A DNA stretch of 64,000 nucleotides from Pseudomonas promysalinigenes (GTDB lineage Bacteria; Pseudomonadota; Gammaproteobacteria; Pseudomonadales; Pseudomonadaceae). The notes beneath the pieces are model-generated. The model ran no database searches, was not told where the DNA came from, and was given only the letters and a program-made list of their open reading frames with translations. The stretch lies in NCBI RefSeq assembly GCF_014269025.2, contig NZ_CP077094.1, positions 310,001 through 374,000 on the forward strand, read 5' to 3'. Numbering within the stretch: the stretch's first letter is position 1; each line of letters opens with the position of its first letter. This document shows positions 1 to 8,276 of the stretch, one piece after another. The position numbers and the translations under genes are program-made.

Positions 1-235
1 CCAGGTCCTTGCCGGTGGCCAATGACTTGTAGGTCACCGGTACCGAGATCATCGTGGTGTGGGTCTTGTAACCCAGTGCTTCGAGCACAGCGCTGGTGGT
101 GGCGGTGGTGACGGTGATGTCAGTCCAGCCGACATCGGAGAAACGTACTGTCTTGCACTGCTCAGGCTCGGCGGCCTGGGCCATCAGCGGCGCAGCAAGC
201 ATCGCAACCAACAACAGCGAGGGTGAACCTTTCAT
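1..235 (-). CDS. cbcX: Choline/betaine/carnitine ABC transporter periplasmic binding protein, N-terminal part
   Basis: Only the first 78 codons lie in the window; the gene runs off the left edge. The start ATG at 235 follows an AGGAG-like site. The product begins with a signal peptide (MKGSPSLLLVAMLAAPLMAQ, then AAEP) and continues with CKTVRFSDVGWTDITVTTAT, typical of ChoX/ProX-type quaternary-amine binding proteins; the Trp after VG would belong to the aromatic cage. It would deliver choline, betaine or carnitine to an inner-membrane CbcVW permease outside the window. It is divergent from sdaA, as cbcX is in P. aeruginosa. It resembles CaiX at 7186-8130, so it is a paralogue. The symbol rests on gene order; the ligand cannot be read from this fragment. 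Confidence 0.8.
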   Translation of the reverse strand, partial: MKGSPSLLLVAMLAAPLMAQAAEPEQCKTVRFSDVGWTDITVTTATTSAVLEALGYKTHTTMISVPVTYKSLATGKDL

Positions 236-677
236 GGATGGACTCCTGTGATTTTGTCTTCGGGTTCGCGTGGGTCGCCGGACGTTCTCAGGGTCCGGTC
301 GACCAGGCCTGCAGAGGGCAGGTTGCGTGGCCGTGCTATACGAGTCGCTTTCGATAATCCTCCAGCGCAGGGCAATCGCCTACTGGTGGGGTCGTAACCA
401 GTACGCAACGGGTCGCATCCAGTATGGGCGATGTCGTTTATGAGTTTTTCCACCCCTGTAGCCGTATTTTTGCGTCAGCTGGCCGCTTGAAAGCGGCGCG
501 CGCCTGGCCGAAATGGCCGCGGCGCTGCTGGACAAAAGTACGTCGGTTGCAGACGGCGAGGGGGTAGGCAAAAGCCCGATGATGCGTGCATTCGTGGCGG
601 CTCGCAGCTTCAGCCTAGCAGTTGCCCCGCCCTGCGCATGGCGCGCAGAGACAAGCCCAGCAAGAGGTGAAGCGACA
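236..677. promoter_or_regulatory. Divergent control region between cbcX and sdaA
   Basis: This 442-bp gap separates two divergently transcribed genes of the betaine regulon, so it should hold both promoters. The motif ATGGGCGATGTCG at 424-436 is close to ATGGGCGACATGG at 23210-23222 in the gbcA/gbcB gap, so it may be a shared GbdR-type site (inference). The sdaA reading frame stays open back to 513, but the codons before 678 lack family similarity. No RNA gene was recognised. Confidence 0.4.
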
Positions 678-2054
678 ATGGCCATCAGCGTGTTCGACCT
701 GTTCAAGATCGGTGTCGGGCCTTCCAGCTCCCACACCGTAGGCCCCATGCGTGCTGGCGCCCTGTTCGTTCAGGGCCTGCGTGAACGCGGCGAGCTGGAG
801 CAGGTGCAAAGGGTCGAAGTGCGGCTTTACGGCTCGCTTTCGGCAACCGGTATTGGCCATGGCACCGACAACGCCACCATCATGGGGCTGATGGGCGAAT
901 GGCCAGACGCCATTGACCCAACCCAGATCGTCCCGCGCATTGCCGACCTGCGCGAAACCAATATCCTCAAGCTGGATAATCGCCTGCCCATCGAGTTCGT
1001 CTGGGCTCGCGACATGCTGTTGCTGGACGAAAACCTGCCGTACCACCCCAATGCCATGACCTTGATCGCCGAAGGCGCCCAGGGCGAACTGCACCGTGAC
1101 ACCTATTATTCGGTGGGGGGCGGCTTCGTAGTGGATGCCGCCCAGGCCGCCAGCGGCGTACTGGACGCTGACCAGACGGTGTTGCCGTACGATTTCAACA
1201 GCGCAGCCGAACTGCTGCGCCTGTGCAAGCAAAACGACCTCAGCGTGTCGCAATTGATGATGGCCAACGAGAAGGTCTGGCGCAGCGAGGAAGAAATCCG
1301 CGCCGGTCTGCACAAGCTTTGGGAAGCCATGCAGGAGTGCGTCAACAACGGCCTCAAATACGAGGGTACGTTACCTGGCGGGCTCAACGTACGCCGCCGT
1401 GCTGCCAAGCTGCACCGCAGCCTGCAGGAGATCGGCAAGCCCAACGTGATCGGTTCGACCATGAGCGCCATGGAGTGGGTGAACCTGTTCGCTCTGGCAG
1501 TTAACGAGGAGAACGCCGCTGGCGGGCGCATGGTCACTGCACCTACCAACGGCGCGGCCGGCATCATCCCGGCGGTGCTGCATTACTACATGCGCTTCAG
1601 CGATGCGGTGGACGAGTCGAGCGTGGTCGACTTCTTCCTCGGTGCAGCTGCCGTGGGTATCTTGTGCAAGAAAAACGCCTCGATCTCCGGGGCAGAAGTC
1701 GGTTGCCAGGGTGAGGTTGGCTCAGCTTGCGCCATGGCGGCAGCAGGCCTTGCCCAGGTGCTGGGTGCTACCCCGCCGCAGGTGGAAAACGCAGCCGAAA
1801 TTGCCCTGGAGCACAACCTCGGGCTGACATGCGACCCGGTCGGAGGCTTGGTGCAGGTGCCATGCATCGAGCGCAATGCCATTGCCGCGGTCAAGGCAAT
1901 CAACGCCGTACAGATGGCCCTGCGCGGCGACGGCGAGCACTTCATCTCCCTCGACCAGGTGATCCGCACCATGCGCGACACCGGTGCCGACATGCACGAC
2001 AAATACAAAGAGACCTCCCGCGGTGGCCTGGCGGTCAGCGCCATCGAATGCTGA
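678..2054 (+). CDS. sdaA: L-serine dehydratase (iron-sulfur type)
   Basis: Single-chain [4Fe-4S] L-serine ammonia-lyase converting serine to pyruvate and ammonia in the cytoplasm. The 458-residue length fits the family. The N-terminal motif [16 protein letters not shown] is the hallmark of SdaA/SdaB, and the C-terminal half carries the cluster-ligand region with Cys in [21 protein letters not shown] and LTCDPVGG. The ATG at 678 was chosen over the upstream frame because AAGAGGTGA sits just before it and homology begins there. In the betaine pathway this is the exit step: glycine to serine (GlyA) to pyruvate. Its place beside gbdR and cbcX matches sdaB of P. aeruginosa, which is GbdR-controlled. 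A terminator follows at 2084. Confidence 0.95.
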   Translation: MAISVFDLFKIGVGPSSSHTVGPMRAGALFVQGLRERGELEQVQRVEVRLYGSLSATGIGHGTDNATIMGLMGEWPDAIDPTQIVPRIADLRETNILKLDNRLPIEFVWARDMLLLDENLPYHPNAMTLIAEGAQGELHRDTYYSVGGGFVVDAAQAASGVLDADQTVLPYDFNSAAELLRLCKQNDLSVSQLMMANEKVWRSEEEIRAGLHKLWEAMQECVNNGLKYEGTLPGGLNVRRRAAKLHRSLQEIGKPNVIGSTMSAMEWVNLFALAVNEENAAGGRMVTAPTNGAAGIIPAVLHYYMRFSDAVDESSVVDFFLGAAAVGILCKKNASISGAEVGCQGEVGSACAMAAAGLAQVLGATPPQVENAAEIALEHNLGLTCDPVGGLVQVPCIERNAIAAVKAINAVQMALRGDGEHFISLDQVIRTMRDTGADMHDKYKETSRGGLAVSAIEC

Positions 2055-2083
2055 TGCGCCGATAGTGGTCTGCACCCTGCGCG

Positions 2084-2102
2084 ACGCCCCTTTTTGGGGC
2101 GT
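2084..2102 (+). terminator. Rho-independent terminator of sdaA
   Basis: A perfect 7-bp stem ACGCCCC/GGGGCGT with a TTTTT loop lies 30 bp after the sdaA stop and is followed by TTGTATTT. Confidence 0.8.
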
Positions 2103-2125
2103 TTGTATTTCAACCAATCGTCAGG

Positions 2126-2169
2126 TGTCGCGATCAGTGTCTGCATTGTCGGTGACACTAAAGAGTGTC
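2126..2169. promoter_or_regulatory. Cluster of TGTC boxes ending in a perfect palindrome; candidate activator site upstream of gbdR
   Basis: Five TGTC/GACA tetramers occur within 44 bp (2126, 2138, 2147, 2154 inverted, 2166). The last two form the perfect palindrome GACACT-AAAG-AGTGTC (2154-2169). The site lies about 180 bp upstream of the sigma-54 type promoter of gbdR, a usual distance for an enhancer-binding protein such as NtrC or CbrB. The identity of the binding protein is inference. Confidence 0.4.
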
Positions 2170-2331
2170 GTTTCTGGGCAACCGGCGCTGGGCCTGTCAC
2201 CAAATTGCTCAGCCGTAACCCGCAAGGCGCTAGCACGCCGGTTTGCGAAGGCTGGCCAAGTTGAGCGAAGTGCCTGATTTGCCGAACGAAGGCGTCGTTT
2301 TCAGTTTTTTTCGGATGCGCGTTCAACTTTA

Positions 2332-2345
2332 GGCACGGCCTTTGC
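2332..2345 (+). promoter_or_regulatory. Predicted sigma-54 (-24/-12) promoter of gbdR
   Basis: The sequence aGGCACGgcctTTGCg has the invariant GG and GC at exact GG-N10-GC spacing and matches the consensus TGGCACG-N4-TTGC except at the first base. Transcription would start near 2356, about 90 bp before the gbdR ATG. Nitrogen/carbon control of gbdR by NtrC and CbrB is known in P. aeruginosa, which agrees with this reading. Confidence 0.65.
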
Positions 2346-2446
2346 GTTGAGTTTGCTATCAAGCCCCCAGCATCGAAGTCGGGGTCATAACAAGAAAATC
2401 AGTGCCCGCCTGAGGCACCTCTGCATTTGTGTGAGGAGAAACCGCG

Positions 2447-3553
2447 ATGACGTCGTACACCTCCGGGAACCCAACCCAGAACCGCACAGCCCCCCAGTCC
2501 ATCGGGTTTCTTCTGTTGGACAATTTCACCCTGATTTCCCTGGCATCGGCTGTCGAGCCGCTGCGTATGGCCAACCAGTTGTCCGGCCGCGAGCTTTATC
2601 GTTGGCACACCCTGACCGTCGATGGTGGCCAGGTATGGGCCAGTGACGGCTTGCAGATCACCCCCGATGCAGCCATGCACAGTGCACCGCCGATCGATAC
2701 CGTGATCGTCTGTGGTGGCGTGGGTATTCAGCGCACCGTGACCCGCGAACATGTTACCTGGCTGCAGGCTCAGGCCCGCCAGTCGCGCCGCCTGGGTGCG
2801 GTGTGTACCGGCAGCTGGGCACTGGCCTGTGCCGGGCTGCTCGACGGCTTCGATTGCAGCGTGCACTGGGAGTGCCTGGCAGCGATGCAAGAGGCCTTCC
2901 CAAGGGTCAATATGAGCACCCGCCTGTTCACCCTCGACCGCAATCGCTTCACCAGCTCCGGTGGCACCGCGCCGCTGGACATGATGCTGCACCTGATCAG
3001 CCGTGATCATGGCCGCGAGCTGTCTGCGGCAATTTCCGAGATGTTCGTCTACGAGCGCATCCGCAACGAGCAAGACCATCAGCGCGTGCCGCTCAAGCAC
3101 ATGCTCGGCACCAACCAGCCGAAGCTGCAGGAGATCGTGGCATTGATGGAGGCCAACCTCGAAGAGCCGATCGACCTCGACGAACTGGCCGTTTATGTGT
3201 CGGTATCGCGCCGCCAGCTCGAACGGCTGTTCCAGAAGTACCTGCACTGCTCGCCGTCGCGCTATTACCTGAAGCTGCGCCTGATCCGTGCGCGGCAGTT
3301 GCTCAAGCAGACGCCGATGTCGATCATCGAAGTGGCGTCGGTGTGCGGCTTTGTATCTACGCCGCACTTCTCCAAGTGCTACCGCGAGTACTTCGGCATT
3401 CCACCGCGTGATGAGCGTGTGGGCTCCAACACCACGCAACAGGTGGCGATGATGCCAATCCCGCAGGCCATGACCCTGTCGCCCCACGGTGGGCCGATGG
3501 CTGCCCTCAGCCAGGCGCGCAACGAATCGACGTTCGCCAGCGTAAGGCTCTGA
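2447..3553 (+). CDS. gbdR: Glycine betaine/dimethylglycine-responsive AraC-family activator GbdR
   Basis: A 368-residue GlxA-type regulator: an N-terminal DJ-1/PfpI-like amidase domain (about residues 20-190, starting GFLLLDNFTLISLASAVEPL, with GAVCTGSWALACAGLLDG in the nucleophile-elbow position) followed by an AraC helix-turn-helix pair (about 225-325, SVSRRQLERLFQKYL and IIEVASVCGFVSTPHFSKCY). It senses glycine betaine and dimethylglycine and activates the catabolic genes in this window (family knowledge). The start has GAGGAG 10 bp upstream. It sits beside sdaA as in P. aeruginosa and is preceded by the sigma-54 type promoter at 2332. It is the first of three GlxA-type regulators here, with cdhR and the FtrA-like gene. 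Confidence 0.92.
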   Translation: MTSYTSGNPTQNRTAPQSIGFLLLDNFTLISLASAVEPLRMANQLSGRELYRWHTLTVDGGQVWASDGLQITPDAAMHSAPPIDTVIVCGGVGIQRTVTREHVTWLQAQARQSRRLGAVCTGSWALACAGLLDGFDCSVHWECLAAMQEAFPRVNMSTRLFTLDRNRFTSSGGTAPLDMMLHLISRDHGRELSAAISEMFVYERIRNEQDHQRVPLKHMLGTNQPKLQEIVALMEANLEEPIDLDELAVYVSVSRRQLERLFQKYLHCSPSRYYLKLRLIRARQLLKQTPMSIIEVASVCGFVSTPHFSKCYREYFGIPPRDERVGSNTTQQVAMMPIPQAMTLSPHGGPMAALSQARNESTFASVRL

Positions 3554-3561
3554 AACGCTAA

Positions 3562-3595
3562 TGGCCTACTCGCGGGGTCATCCGCGAGTAGGCCA
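3562..3595. terminator. Strong hairpin between convergent genes
   Basis: A perfect 14-bp stem (TGGCCTACTCGCGG with its complement) and a GGTCAT loop lie between the ends of gbdR and the small gene at 3609. It probably terminates both, although neither side has a long T-run. Confidence 0.75.
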
Positions 3596-3608
3596 AGTCA
3601 GAAAATAA

Positions 3609-3866
3609 TCAGCCGCGTCGGCTGAACTGGGCCAACGCTGGTAACAGCTGCTTGTCGATGGCCTGGCGCACGGCAGGCAGGATGGTCGCGCTGCCGGTGT
3701 ACATCTGTTCCACCATGCCTTTGAGCGCCCGTGCGTTAGGCTCGGTCAGCCCACGAATCACCGCCTCGCAAGCCTGCTCGGCACTGGCCCCGGCTGGAAT
3801 GTCGAACCCGCGCGCGCGCAGGTGGCCTGCCAGATCGTCCTGGTCAATCAAATCCGCATGCATCAT
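3609..3866 (-). CDS. Small conserved protein of unknown function
   Basis: An 85-residue, Ala-rich soluble protein with no signal peptide, membrane segment or metal-binding motif. It looks mostly alpha-helical (LAGHLRARGFDIPAGASAEQ, then repeated short helices). AAGGGA lies 8 bp before the first of two adjacent ATG codons (3866 and 3863). I recall an unnamed small gene next to gbdR in related pseudomonads, which suggests conservation, but I do not recognise a domain and assign no function. It is transcribed towards gbdR and shares the hairpin at 3562. Confidence 0.7.
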   Translation of the reverse strand: MMHADLIDQDDLAGHLRARGFDIPAGASAEQACEAVIRGLTEPNARALKGMVEQMYTGSATILPAVRQAIDKQLLPALAQFSRRG

Positions 3867-4201
3867 GGCTGTTGTCCCTTTTTATCGCTAAAAGAGTGCT
3901 GCTGTGATTTACGACCGATTCTGTGGCGCCCGCGACATGCCCGCAACCACAGAATGCAGGCATGGCTGCTTTGGCTAAGAACAGGTCGTTTACGGCTAAA
4001 TCCAGCACCTGCGAACCCAGCACACTGCAAGCATTCACGGCCTCAGAGGGTTTGGTCACCCTCGCTCATGCACAGTGGATGTTGCTCGCTCTTGGCCCCG
4101 GACGCTCACGGCTTTCCGGGGTTATTTTTTTTCCAACGTTGCACCAGCCGACCACCTGATATTTTTGCCAGGTTACCCACCTGCGTGCTCCTGCTCTGAT
4201 A
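3867..4201. other. Intergenic stretch with no recognised gene
   Basis: No reading frame here has credible codon use or a ribosome site. It contains the promoter of the small gene at 3609, an isolated terminator (4096-4132), and at 4154-4171 an 18-base segment found again exactly at 20691-20708 upstream of an orphan RHS gene. Confidence 0.4.
4096..4132 (+). terminator. Isolated rho-independent terminator
   Basis: Stem CCCCGGA/TCCGGGG (4096-4102 and 4115-4121) with a 12-nt loop, followed by TTATTTTTTTT. No plus-strand gene ends just before it. It could end a small RNA or mark a decayed gene. Confidence 0.65.
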
Positions 4202-4666
4202 GTGGCGACGGTTCGCACACGGAGCGCGGAGGGTGCAGCGCTGGGTACCGTCGACCACCATGACGCAGCACGGCGTTTCAACGAACGCAGGGAAACCGTC
4301 GAGAATTACTATCCACCGGTACTGATCAATGTCACGGTCTTCGATAATCCTGGCATGCGGGGCGACAGTTGCAGCTTCGATCTGCCGGCGGGGAATATGG
4401 CTACGACGATGATCGAGGACGTGTGTGGCAGTGCTTGGGTACGCAAAGTATGGTCGGCACGGGTCAAGAACATGACCGCAGGCAAGACGCTGCGCTTGGG
4501 TAACAGCGTGGCGTATCACAGCTATACGAGCACAAGTTATGCAGGTGACTTTGATGTGCCGACGTTATCGGCGCATCCCCTCGAAATGCCTGAAGGTATG
4601 GTCTTGACCCCAAATAATGGCAACTTGACCAAGTTGATTGAACAGGTAGAAGTCCGACCTCTCTGA
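4202..4666 (+). CDS. Hypothetical protein with a beta/gamma-crystallin-like Greek-key motif
   Basis: The frame codes for up to 154 residues. VTVFDNPGMRGDSCSFDLP (about residues 44-62) matches the crystallin Greek-key pattern aromatic-x4-(F/M)-x-G-x-S, and a second half ends VWSARVKNMTAGKTLRLG, as in the paired strands of such domains. Bacterial members bind calcium or inhibit enzymes, but no role can be assigned. The start is doubtful: GTG at 4202 lacks a ribosome site, the frame stays open to 4160 without ATG, and no signal peptide is visible, so the N-terminus may be lost or a rare start used. It stands alone between the gbdR block and the carnitine genes, a likely accessory insertion. Confidence 0.5.
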   Translation: MATVRTRSAEGAALGTVDHHDAARRFNERRETVENYYPPVLINVTVFDNPGMRGDSCSFDLPAGNMATTMIEDVCGSAWVRKVWSARVKNMTAGKTLRLGNSVAYHSYTSTSYAGDFDVPTLSAHPLEMPEGMVLTPNNGNLTKLIEQVEVRPL

Positions 4667-4713
4667 GTGCAATCGGTGCAAGGCAGCATGCGTCCATGCT
4701 GCCTTGCCTGCGC

Positions 4714-5196
4714 CTATCGACCGGGCAGCTTGATCGTGCGCCCTACATACTCAGGGGTAGGCAACTCTCGTTGCTCGTCCACTAGTAGTTGCAATGAGCT
4801 GGAACTGGATGCACTGAACGGCGCCGACTTCGGCCCCGCCAGGTCCACATGCAACAGCATCTGCTCACTGCCGGCCAGCACTTCATCGAACCCTGCCCGG
4901 TGCAGGCTGTGATAAATGTGCAGGCGTTTTTGATCGAAACCGATGATCTGCGTTTGCACCCACACGTGTGCACCCAATTTTACCTCATGCAGGTAGTTGA
5001 TATGGGCTTCGAGGGTGAACAGCGAGTGGTCACTCTGCCCGCGATTGTCGGCATCCAGGCCGATGCGTTCCATCAGTGCGTCGGTGGCGTAGCTGAATAT
5101 CAGCAGGTAGAAGGCATCACGCAGGTGCCCGTTGTAGTCGACCCAGTCCTCCTGGATTGGGGTGCGGTAGGTGATCAGTGTGGGCATCGTGGGCAC
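4714..5196 (-). CDS. cdhB: Hotdog-fold thioesterase of carnitine catabolism (CdhB-like)
   Basis: A 160-residue single hotdog domain of the 4-hydroxybenzoyl-CoA thioesterase type. DWVDYNGHLRDAFYLLIFSY (residues 17-36) has the catalytic Asp and the N-G-H turn of the family. It follows cdhA by one base, so the three genes cdhC, cdhA and cdhB form one operon read leftwards. The role inferred from P. aeruginosa CdhB is hydrolysis of betainyl-CoA, made when dehydrocarnitine is cleaved with acetyl-CoA, giving free glycine betaine. A second ATG at 5187 is an alternative start. Confidence 0.85.
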   Translation of the reverse strand: MPTMPTLITYRTPIQEDWVDYNGHLRDAFYLLIFSYATDALMERIGLDADNRGQSDHSLFTLEAHINYLHEVKLGAHVWVQTQIIGFDQKRLHIYHSLHRAGFDEVLAGSEQMLLHVDLAGPKSAPFSASSSSSLQLLVDEQRELPTPEYVGRTIKLPGR

Positions 5197-5197
5197 C

Positions 5198-6163
5198 TCA
5201 GTCGCCGAAAGCCATGCCGTGGTTGGCCTTGCTGGTTTTCACCGCGTCCAGCACCGCCAGCAGGGTGTCGTCACGGTAACGCTCAAGCGCGGCGATGCTG
5301 CGTTCGCCCTGTTGCTCAGCGGTGCCGTCCACCACGTCGTCTATCAATTTGTCGGTCAGCTCCGGCGCCGGCAGGTAAGTCCACGGCAGTTTCAGCGCCG
5401 GGCCAAATTGCGACATGAAGTGGCGCATGCCGGCGTCGCCACCGGCCAGGGTGTAGGTCAGGAACGTGCCCATGAACGACCAGCGCAGGCCTGCGCCAAA
5501 GCGGATCGCGTCGTCGATTTCACCGGTTGTCGCCACACCATCGTTGACCAAGTGCAAAGCTTCGCGCCATAGCGCTTCGAGCAGGCGATCGGCGATGAAG
5601 CCTGGCACCTCCTTGCGCACATGCAGCGGGCGCATGCCCAGTGCGGTGTAAATGGTTTTAGCGGCTTCGATGGCTTCGGGCGCGGTGCGTTTGCCGCCGA
5701 CGATTTCGACCAGTGGCAGCAGGTAAACCGGGTTGAACGGGTGGCCTACCACGCAGCGCTCTGGATGCGTGCTGGACTCATAGAACTCGCTGGGCAGCAG
5801 CCCGGAGGTGCTGGAGCCGATGATCGCGTCGGGCCTGGCCGCCGCACTGATCTTGGCGTGCAGGTCGAGCTTGAGGTCCAGGCGCTCGGGTGCGCTTTCC
5901 TGTATGAAGTCAGCGTCGCGCACGCATTCTTCGATGGTTGCCACGAAGGTCAGGCGATCTTGCGCCGCCCCTGGCGCAAGGCCTTGTTTCTCCAGCGCCG
6001 GCCAGGCGTTGGCGATGCGCTTGCGCAGGGCCTGCTCTGCGCCGGGTGCCGGGTCCCAGGCGATAACGTCCAGGCCATGGGCCAGGGCGCGAGCGACCCA
6101 GCCGCTGCCGATCACGCCGCTACCCAGGGCGGCGAAGGTCTTGATCTTGGTGATGAAGGGCAT
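5198..6163 (-). CDS. cdhA: L-carnitine 3-dehydrogenase
   Basis: Oxidises L-carnitine to 3-dehydrocarnitine with NAD+. The 321-residue protein is of the 3-hydroxyacyl-CoA dehydrogenase superfamily: an N-terminal Rossmann fold with [19 protein letters not shown] (residues 11-29), the [13 protein letters not shown] and [18 protein letters not shown] segments (catalytic His in GHPFNP), and a C-terminal helical domain starting near [20 protein letters not shown]. The length fits bacterial carnitine dehydrogenases, which lack the thioesterase fusion seen in some species; here the thioesterase is the separate next gene. It is 18 bp from cdhC. Confidence 0.92.
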   Translation of the reverse strand: MPFITKIKTFAALGSGVIGSGWVARALAHGLDVIAWDPAPGAEQALRKRIANAWPALEKQGLAPGAAQDRLTFVATIEECVRDADFIQESAPERLDLKLDLHAKISAAARPDAIIGSSTSGLLPSEFYESSTHPERCVVGHPFNPVYLLPLVEIVGGKRTAPEAIEAAKTIYTALGMRPLHVRKEVPGFIADRLLEALWREALHLVNDGVATTGEIDDAIRFGAGLRWSFMGTFLTYTLAGGDAGMRHFMSQFGPALKLPWTYLPAPELTDKLIDDVVDGTAEQQGERSIAALERYRDDTLLAVLDAVKTSKANHGMAFGD

Positions 6164-6181
6164 GACGAACTCCTGAAAGGA

Positions 6182-7066
6182 TCAGCGGCGCTTGAGGTTC
6201 ATTTTTGCCCGGCCTTCTGCCGGGCTGAGCACGCGGCCACCCATGCGGGTGATGATTTCGGCGGCGCGTTCCACCAGCTGGCCATTACTGGCCAGCACGC
6301 CACGGTCCAGGTACAGGTTGTCTTCCAGGCCAACCCGCACGTTGCCGCCCAGCAACACGGCCTGTGCCGCCATCGGCATCTGCATGCGGCCGATGCCAAA
6401 GCCGGCCCAGGTCACGTTCGCAGGCAAGTTGTCGACCATGGCTTTCATGGTGGTGGTGTCTGCCGGCGCGCCCCATGGGATGCCCAGGCAAAGCTGGAAC
6501 AGCGGGTCTTCGAGCAGGCCTTCTTTCATCATCTGTTTGGCGAACCACAGGTGGCCGGTGTCGAAGATTTCCAGTTCGGCTTTCACGCCCAGTTCGGTGA
6601 TGCGCTTGGCACCTGCGCGCAGTTGCGCGGGGGTGGAGACGTAGATGGCGTTGCCGTCGCCGAAGTTGAGCGTGCCGCAGTCCAGGGTGCAGATTTCCGG
6701 CAGCAGGGCTTCGACGTGGGCCAGGCGCTCCAGTGGGCCAATCAGGTCGGTGCCGGGGCCGAATTCCATTGGCGATTCACCCGGGCCGATTTCCAGGTCG
6801 CCACCCATGCCGGCGGTGAGGTTGACGATGACGTCCACGTCGGCCTCGCGGATACGTTCCATGACCTCGCGGTAGAGGTTCACGTCGCGGCTGAAGCGGC
6901 CGGTCTGCGGGTCACGCACGTGGCAGTGAACAACCGTGGCGCCGGCTTTGGCGGCCTCGACGGCCGATTCTGCGATCTGTTTCGGGGTGACCGGGACCAA
7001 GTGGCTTTTGGCGACCGTGTCGCCGGCGCCGGTGAGGGCGCAGGTGATGATGACGTCGTGGTTCAT
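6182..7066 (-). CDS. cdhC: Dehydrocarnitine cleavage enzyme (BKACE family)
   Basis: A 294-residue beta-keto acid cleavage enzyme (formerly DUF849), a Zn-dependent TIM barrel condensing a beta-keto acid with acetyl-CoA. Visible family marks are [17 protein letters not shown] at the N-terminus, the zinc-binding [15 protein letters not shown] (near residue 50), NLTAGMGGD and the C-terminal [14 protein letters not shown]. With CdhA and CdhB beside it, the substrate is very likely 3-dehydrocarnitine, giving betainyl-CoA and acetoacetate. It is probably the first catabolic gene after caiX; the 119-bp gap between them holds a REP pair. Confidence 0.9.
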   Translation of the reverse strand: MNHDVIITCALTGAGDTVAKSHLVPVTPKQIAESAVEAAKAGATVVHCHVRDPQTGRFSRDVNLYREVMERIREADVDVIVNLTAGMGGDLEIGPGESPMEFGPGTDLIGPLERLAHVEALLPEICTLDCGTLNFGDGNAIYVSTPAQLRAGAKRITELGVKAELEIFDTGHLWFAKQMMKEGLLEDPLFQLCLGIPWGAPADTTTMKAMVDNLPANVTWAGFGIGRMQMPMAAQAVLLGGNVRVGLEDNLYLDRGVLASNGQLVERAAEIITRMGGRVLSPAEGRAKMNLKRR

Positions 7067-7091
7067 GGCGGTTCCTTGTGGTGTCGGTTTT

Positions 7092-7184
7092 GGCTTTTCG
7101 CGGGTGAAGCCGCCTCCACAGGGGCCGTGATGGCCCTGGCATGTGCTTTGGCTGTGGGAGCGGGTTTACCCGCGAAGAGGCCGG
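7092..7184. repeat. Pair of inverted REP elements
   Basis: Two REP units of the P. putida type face each other: GCTTTTCGCGGGTGAAGCCG (from 7093) and TGTGGGAGCGGGTTTACCCG (from 7153). They lie between caiX and cdhC and could moderate read-through or stabilise the caiX mRNA. Confidence 0.8.
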
Positions 7185-7185
7185 A

Positions 7186-8130
7186 TCAGTTGGCGGTGAG
7201 CTTGAGGTTGTCTGCAGCCGGCTTGCCATCGAAGGTAGTCACACCTTCCAGCCAGCGGGCTTTGTCCTCGGGGTGGTCCTTGAGCCACTGTCGGGCCGAC
7301 TCCAGCGCGTCCTTGTGGTCGAGCAGCGGTTGCATCATGCGGCTCTCGTCTTCGGCGCTGAAGTTAAGGTTGGCCAGCAAGCGGTTGGCATTGGGGCAGC
7401 GCTCGGCGTAGTCCGGCGCGGTAACGGTCCAGACCGTGGCGCGCCCTTCGTCCGGGCCCAGGGCGCCTTGGCTATCGCCCAGGTAGGCCATGTCGATGTT
7501 CACGTTCATCGGGTGTGGCGTCCAACCGAAGAACACCACCGCTTCCTTGCGCCGCACGGCCCGGTCGACGGCGGCGAGCATGCCGGCTTCGCTGGACTCC
7601 ACCAGCTGGAACTTGCCCAAATCGAATTGGTTCTTGGCGATCATTGCCTTGATCTGGGTGTTGGCACCGGAGCCTGGCTCGATACCGTAAATTTTGCCGC
7701 CCAGCTCTTTCTCGAACTTGTGAATATCGGCGAAAGTCTTCAAGCCTTTGTCGTACAGGTACTTCGGCACGGCGAGGGTCGCGCGGGCGTCCTCCAGGCT
7801 GGGTTTTTCCAGGACCTTGACCTGATTGGCGTCGATGAACGGGGTGATGGTCTGGGTCATGATCGGGTTCCAGTAACCCAGGAACATGTCCAGGCGCTTG
7901 TCGCGGATACCGGCGAAGATGATCTGCTGCGAGGCGCTGGTCTGCTTGGTCTGGTAACCCAGGCCATCGAGCAGCACCTGGGCCATGGCGCTGGTGGCAA
8001 TGACGTCGGTCCAGTTGACCACGCCCAGGCGCACGTTCTTGCAGGCTGCGGGCTCAGCGGCGAAAAGTGGGGTACAAGCGATGCTGCTCAGTGCGAAGGT
8101 CAACAGACTGCGGCGGATCAAGCTGTGCAT
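7186..8130 (-). CDS. caiX: Carnitine-binding periplasmic protein of the choline/betaine/carnitine ABC transporter
   Basis: A 314-residue type II binding protein of the ProX/ChoX family. The signal peptide is MHSLIRRSLLTFALSSIACT with cleavage near LFAAEP. Aromatic residues fit for a quaternary-ammonium cage are in VVNWTDVI, LGYWNPIMTQTI and FFGWTPHPMN. The ATG at 8130 has GGAGAG upstream; the frame continues to 8154 without support. In P. aeruginosa CaiX is an orphan binding protein sharing the CbcVW permease, which agrees with the lack of permease genes here. It leads the carnitine operon and is divergent from cdhR. Confidence 0.9.
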   Translation of the reverse strand: MHSLIRRSLLTFALSSIACTPLFAAEPAACKNVRLGVVNWTDVIATSAMAQVLLDGLGYQTKQTSASQQIIFAGIRDKRLDMFLGYWNPIMTQTITPFIDANQVKVLEKPSLEDARATLAVPKYLYDKGLKTFADIHKFEKELGGKIYGIEPGSGANTQIKAMIAKNQFDLGKFQLVESSEAGMLAAVDRAVRRKEAVVFFGWTPHPMNVNIDMAYLGDSQGALGPDEGRATVWTVTAPDYAERCPNANRLLANLNFSAEDESRMMQPLLDHKDALESARQWLKDHPEDKARWLEGVTTFDGKPAADNLKLTAN

Positions 8131-8204
8131 GGTGGCTCTCCATCGGCAGGGCATTTTTTATAGGTTCGGGCCTCTGTGGGCCGTGTGAACACGCTACGCT
8201 GCAC

Positions 8205-8255
8205 CCAGGGTGGAAAATCGCACCCTGGCGACCAAGATTTGCACGGAGGCGACCA
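8205..8255. promoter_or_regulatory. Candidate CdhR operator in the caiX/cdhR divergent region
   Basis: Two features are seen: a perfect inverted repeat CCAGGGTG-N8-CACCCTGG (8205-8228), and a direct repeat GGCGACCA at 8227-8234 and 8248-8255, exactly 21 bp or two helical turns apart. Direct half-sites on one face of the helix are typical of AraC-family regulators, and cdhR starts 22 bp downstream. Assignment to CdhR is inference. Confidence 0.45.
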
Positions 8256-8276
8256 CCTTTTGCCGTGGAGCATGCA

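Noticed and set aside
3822..4199. A 125-codon plus-strand frame over the 3609 gene start and the gap
   Set aside because: No ribosome site, Cys/Leu/Arg-rich low-quality translation, and it crosses the isolated terminator.
5621..7411. A 596-codon plus-strand open frame
   Set aside because: It runs antisense through cdhA, cdhC and a REP pair; the three real genes have family motifs.
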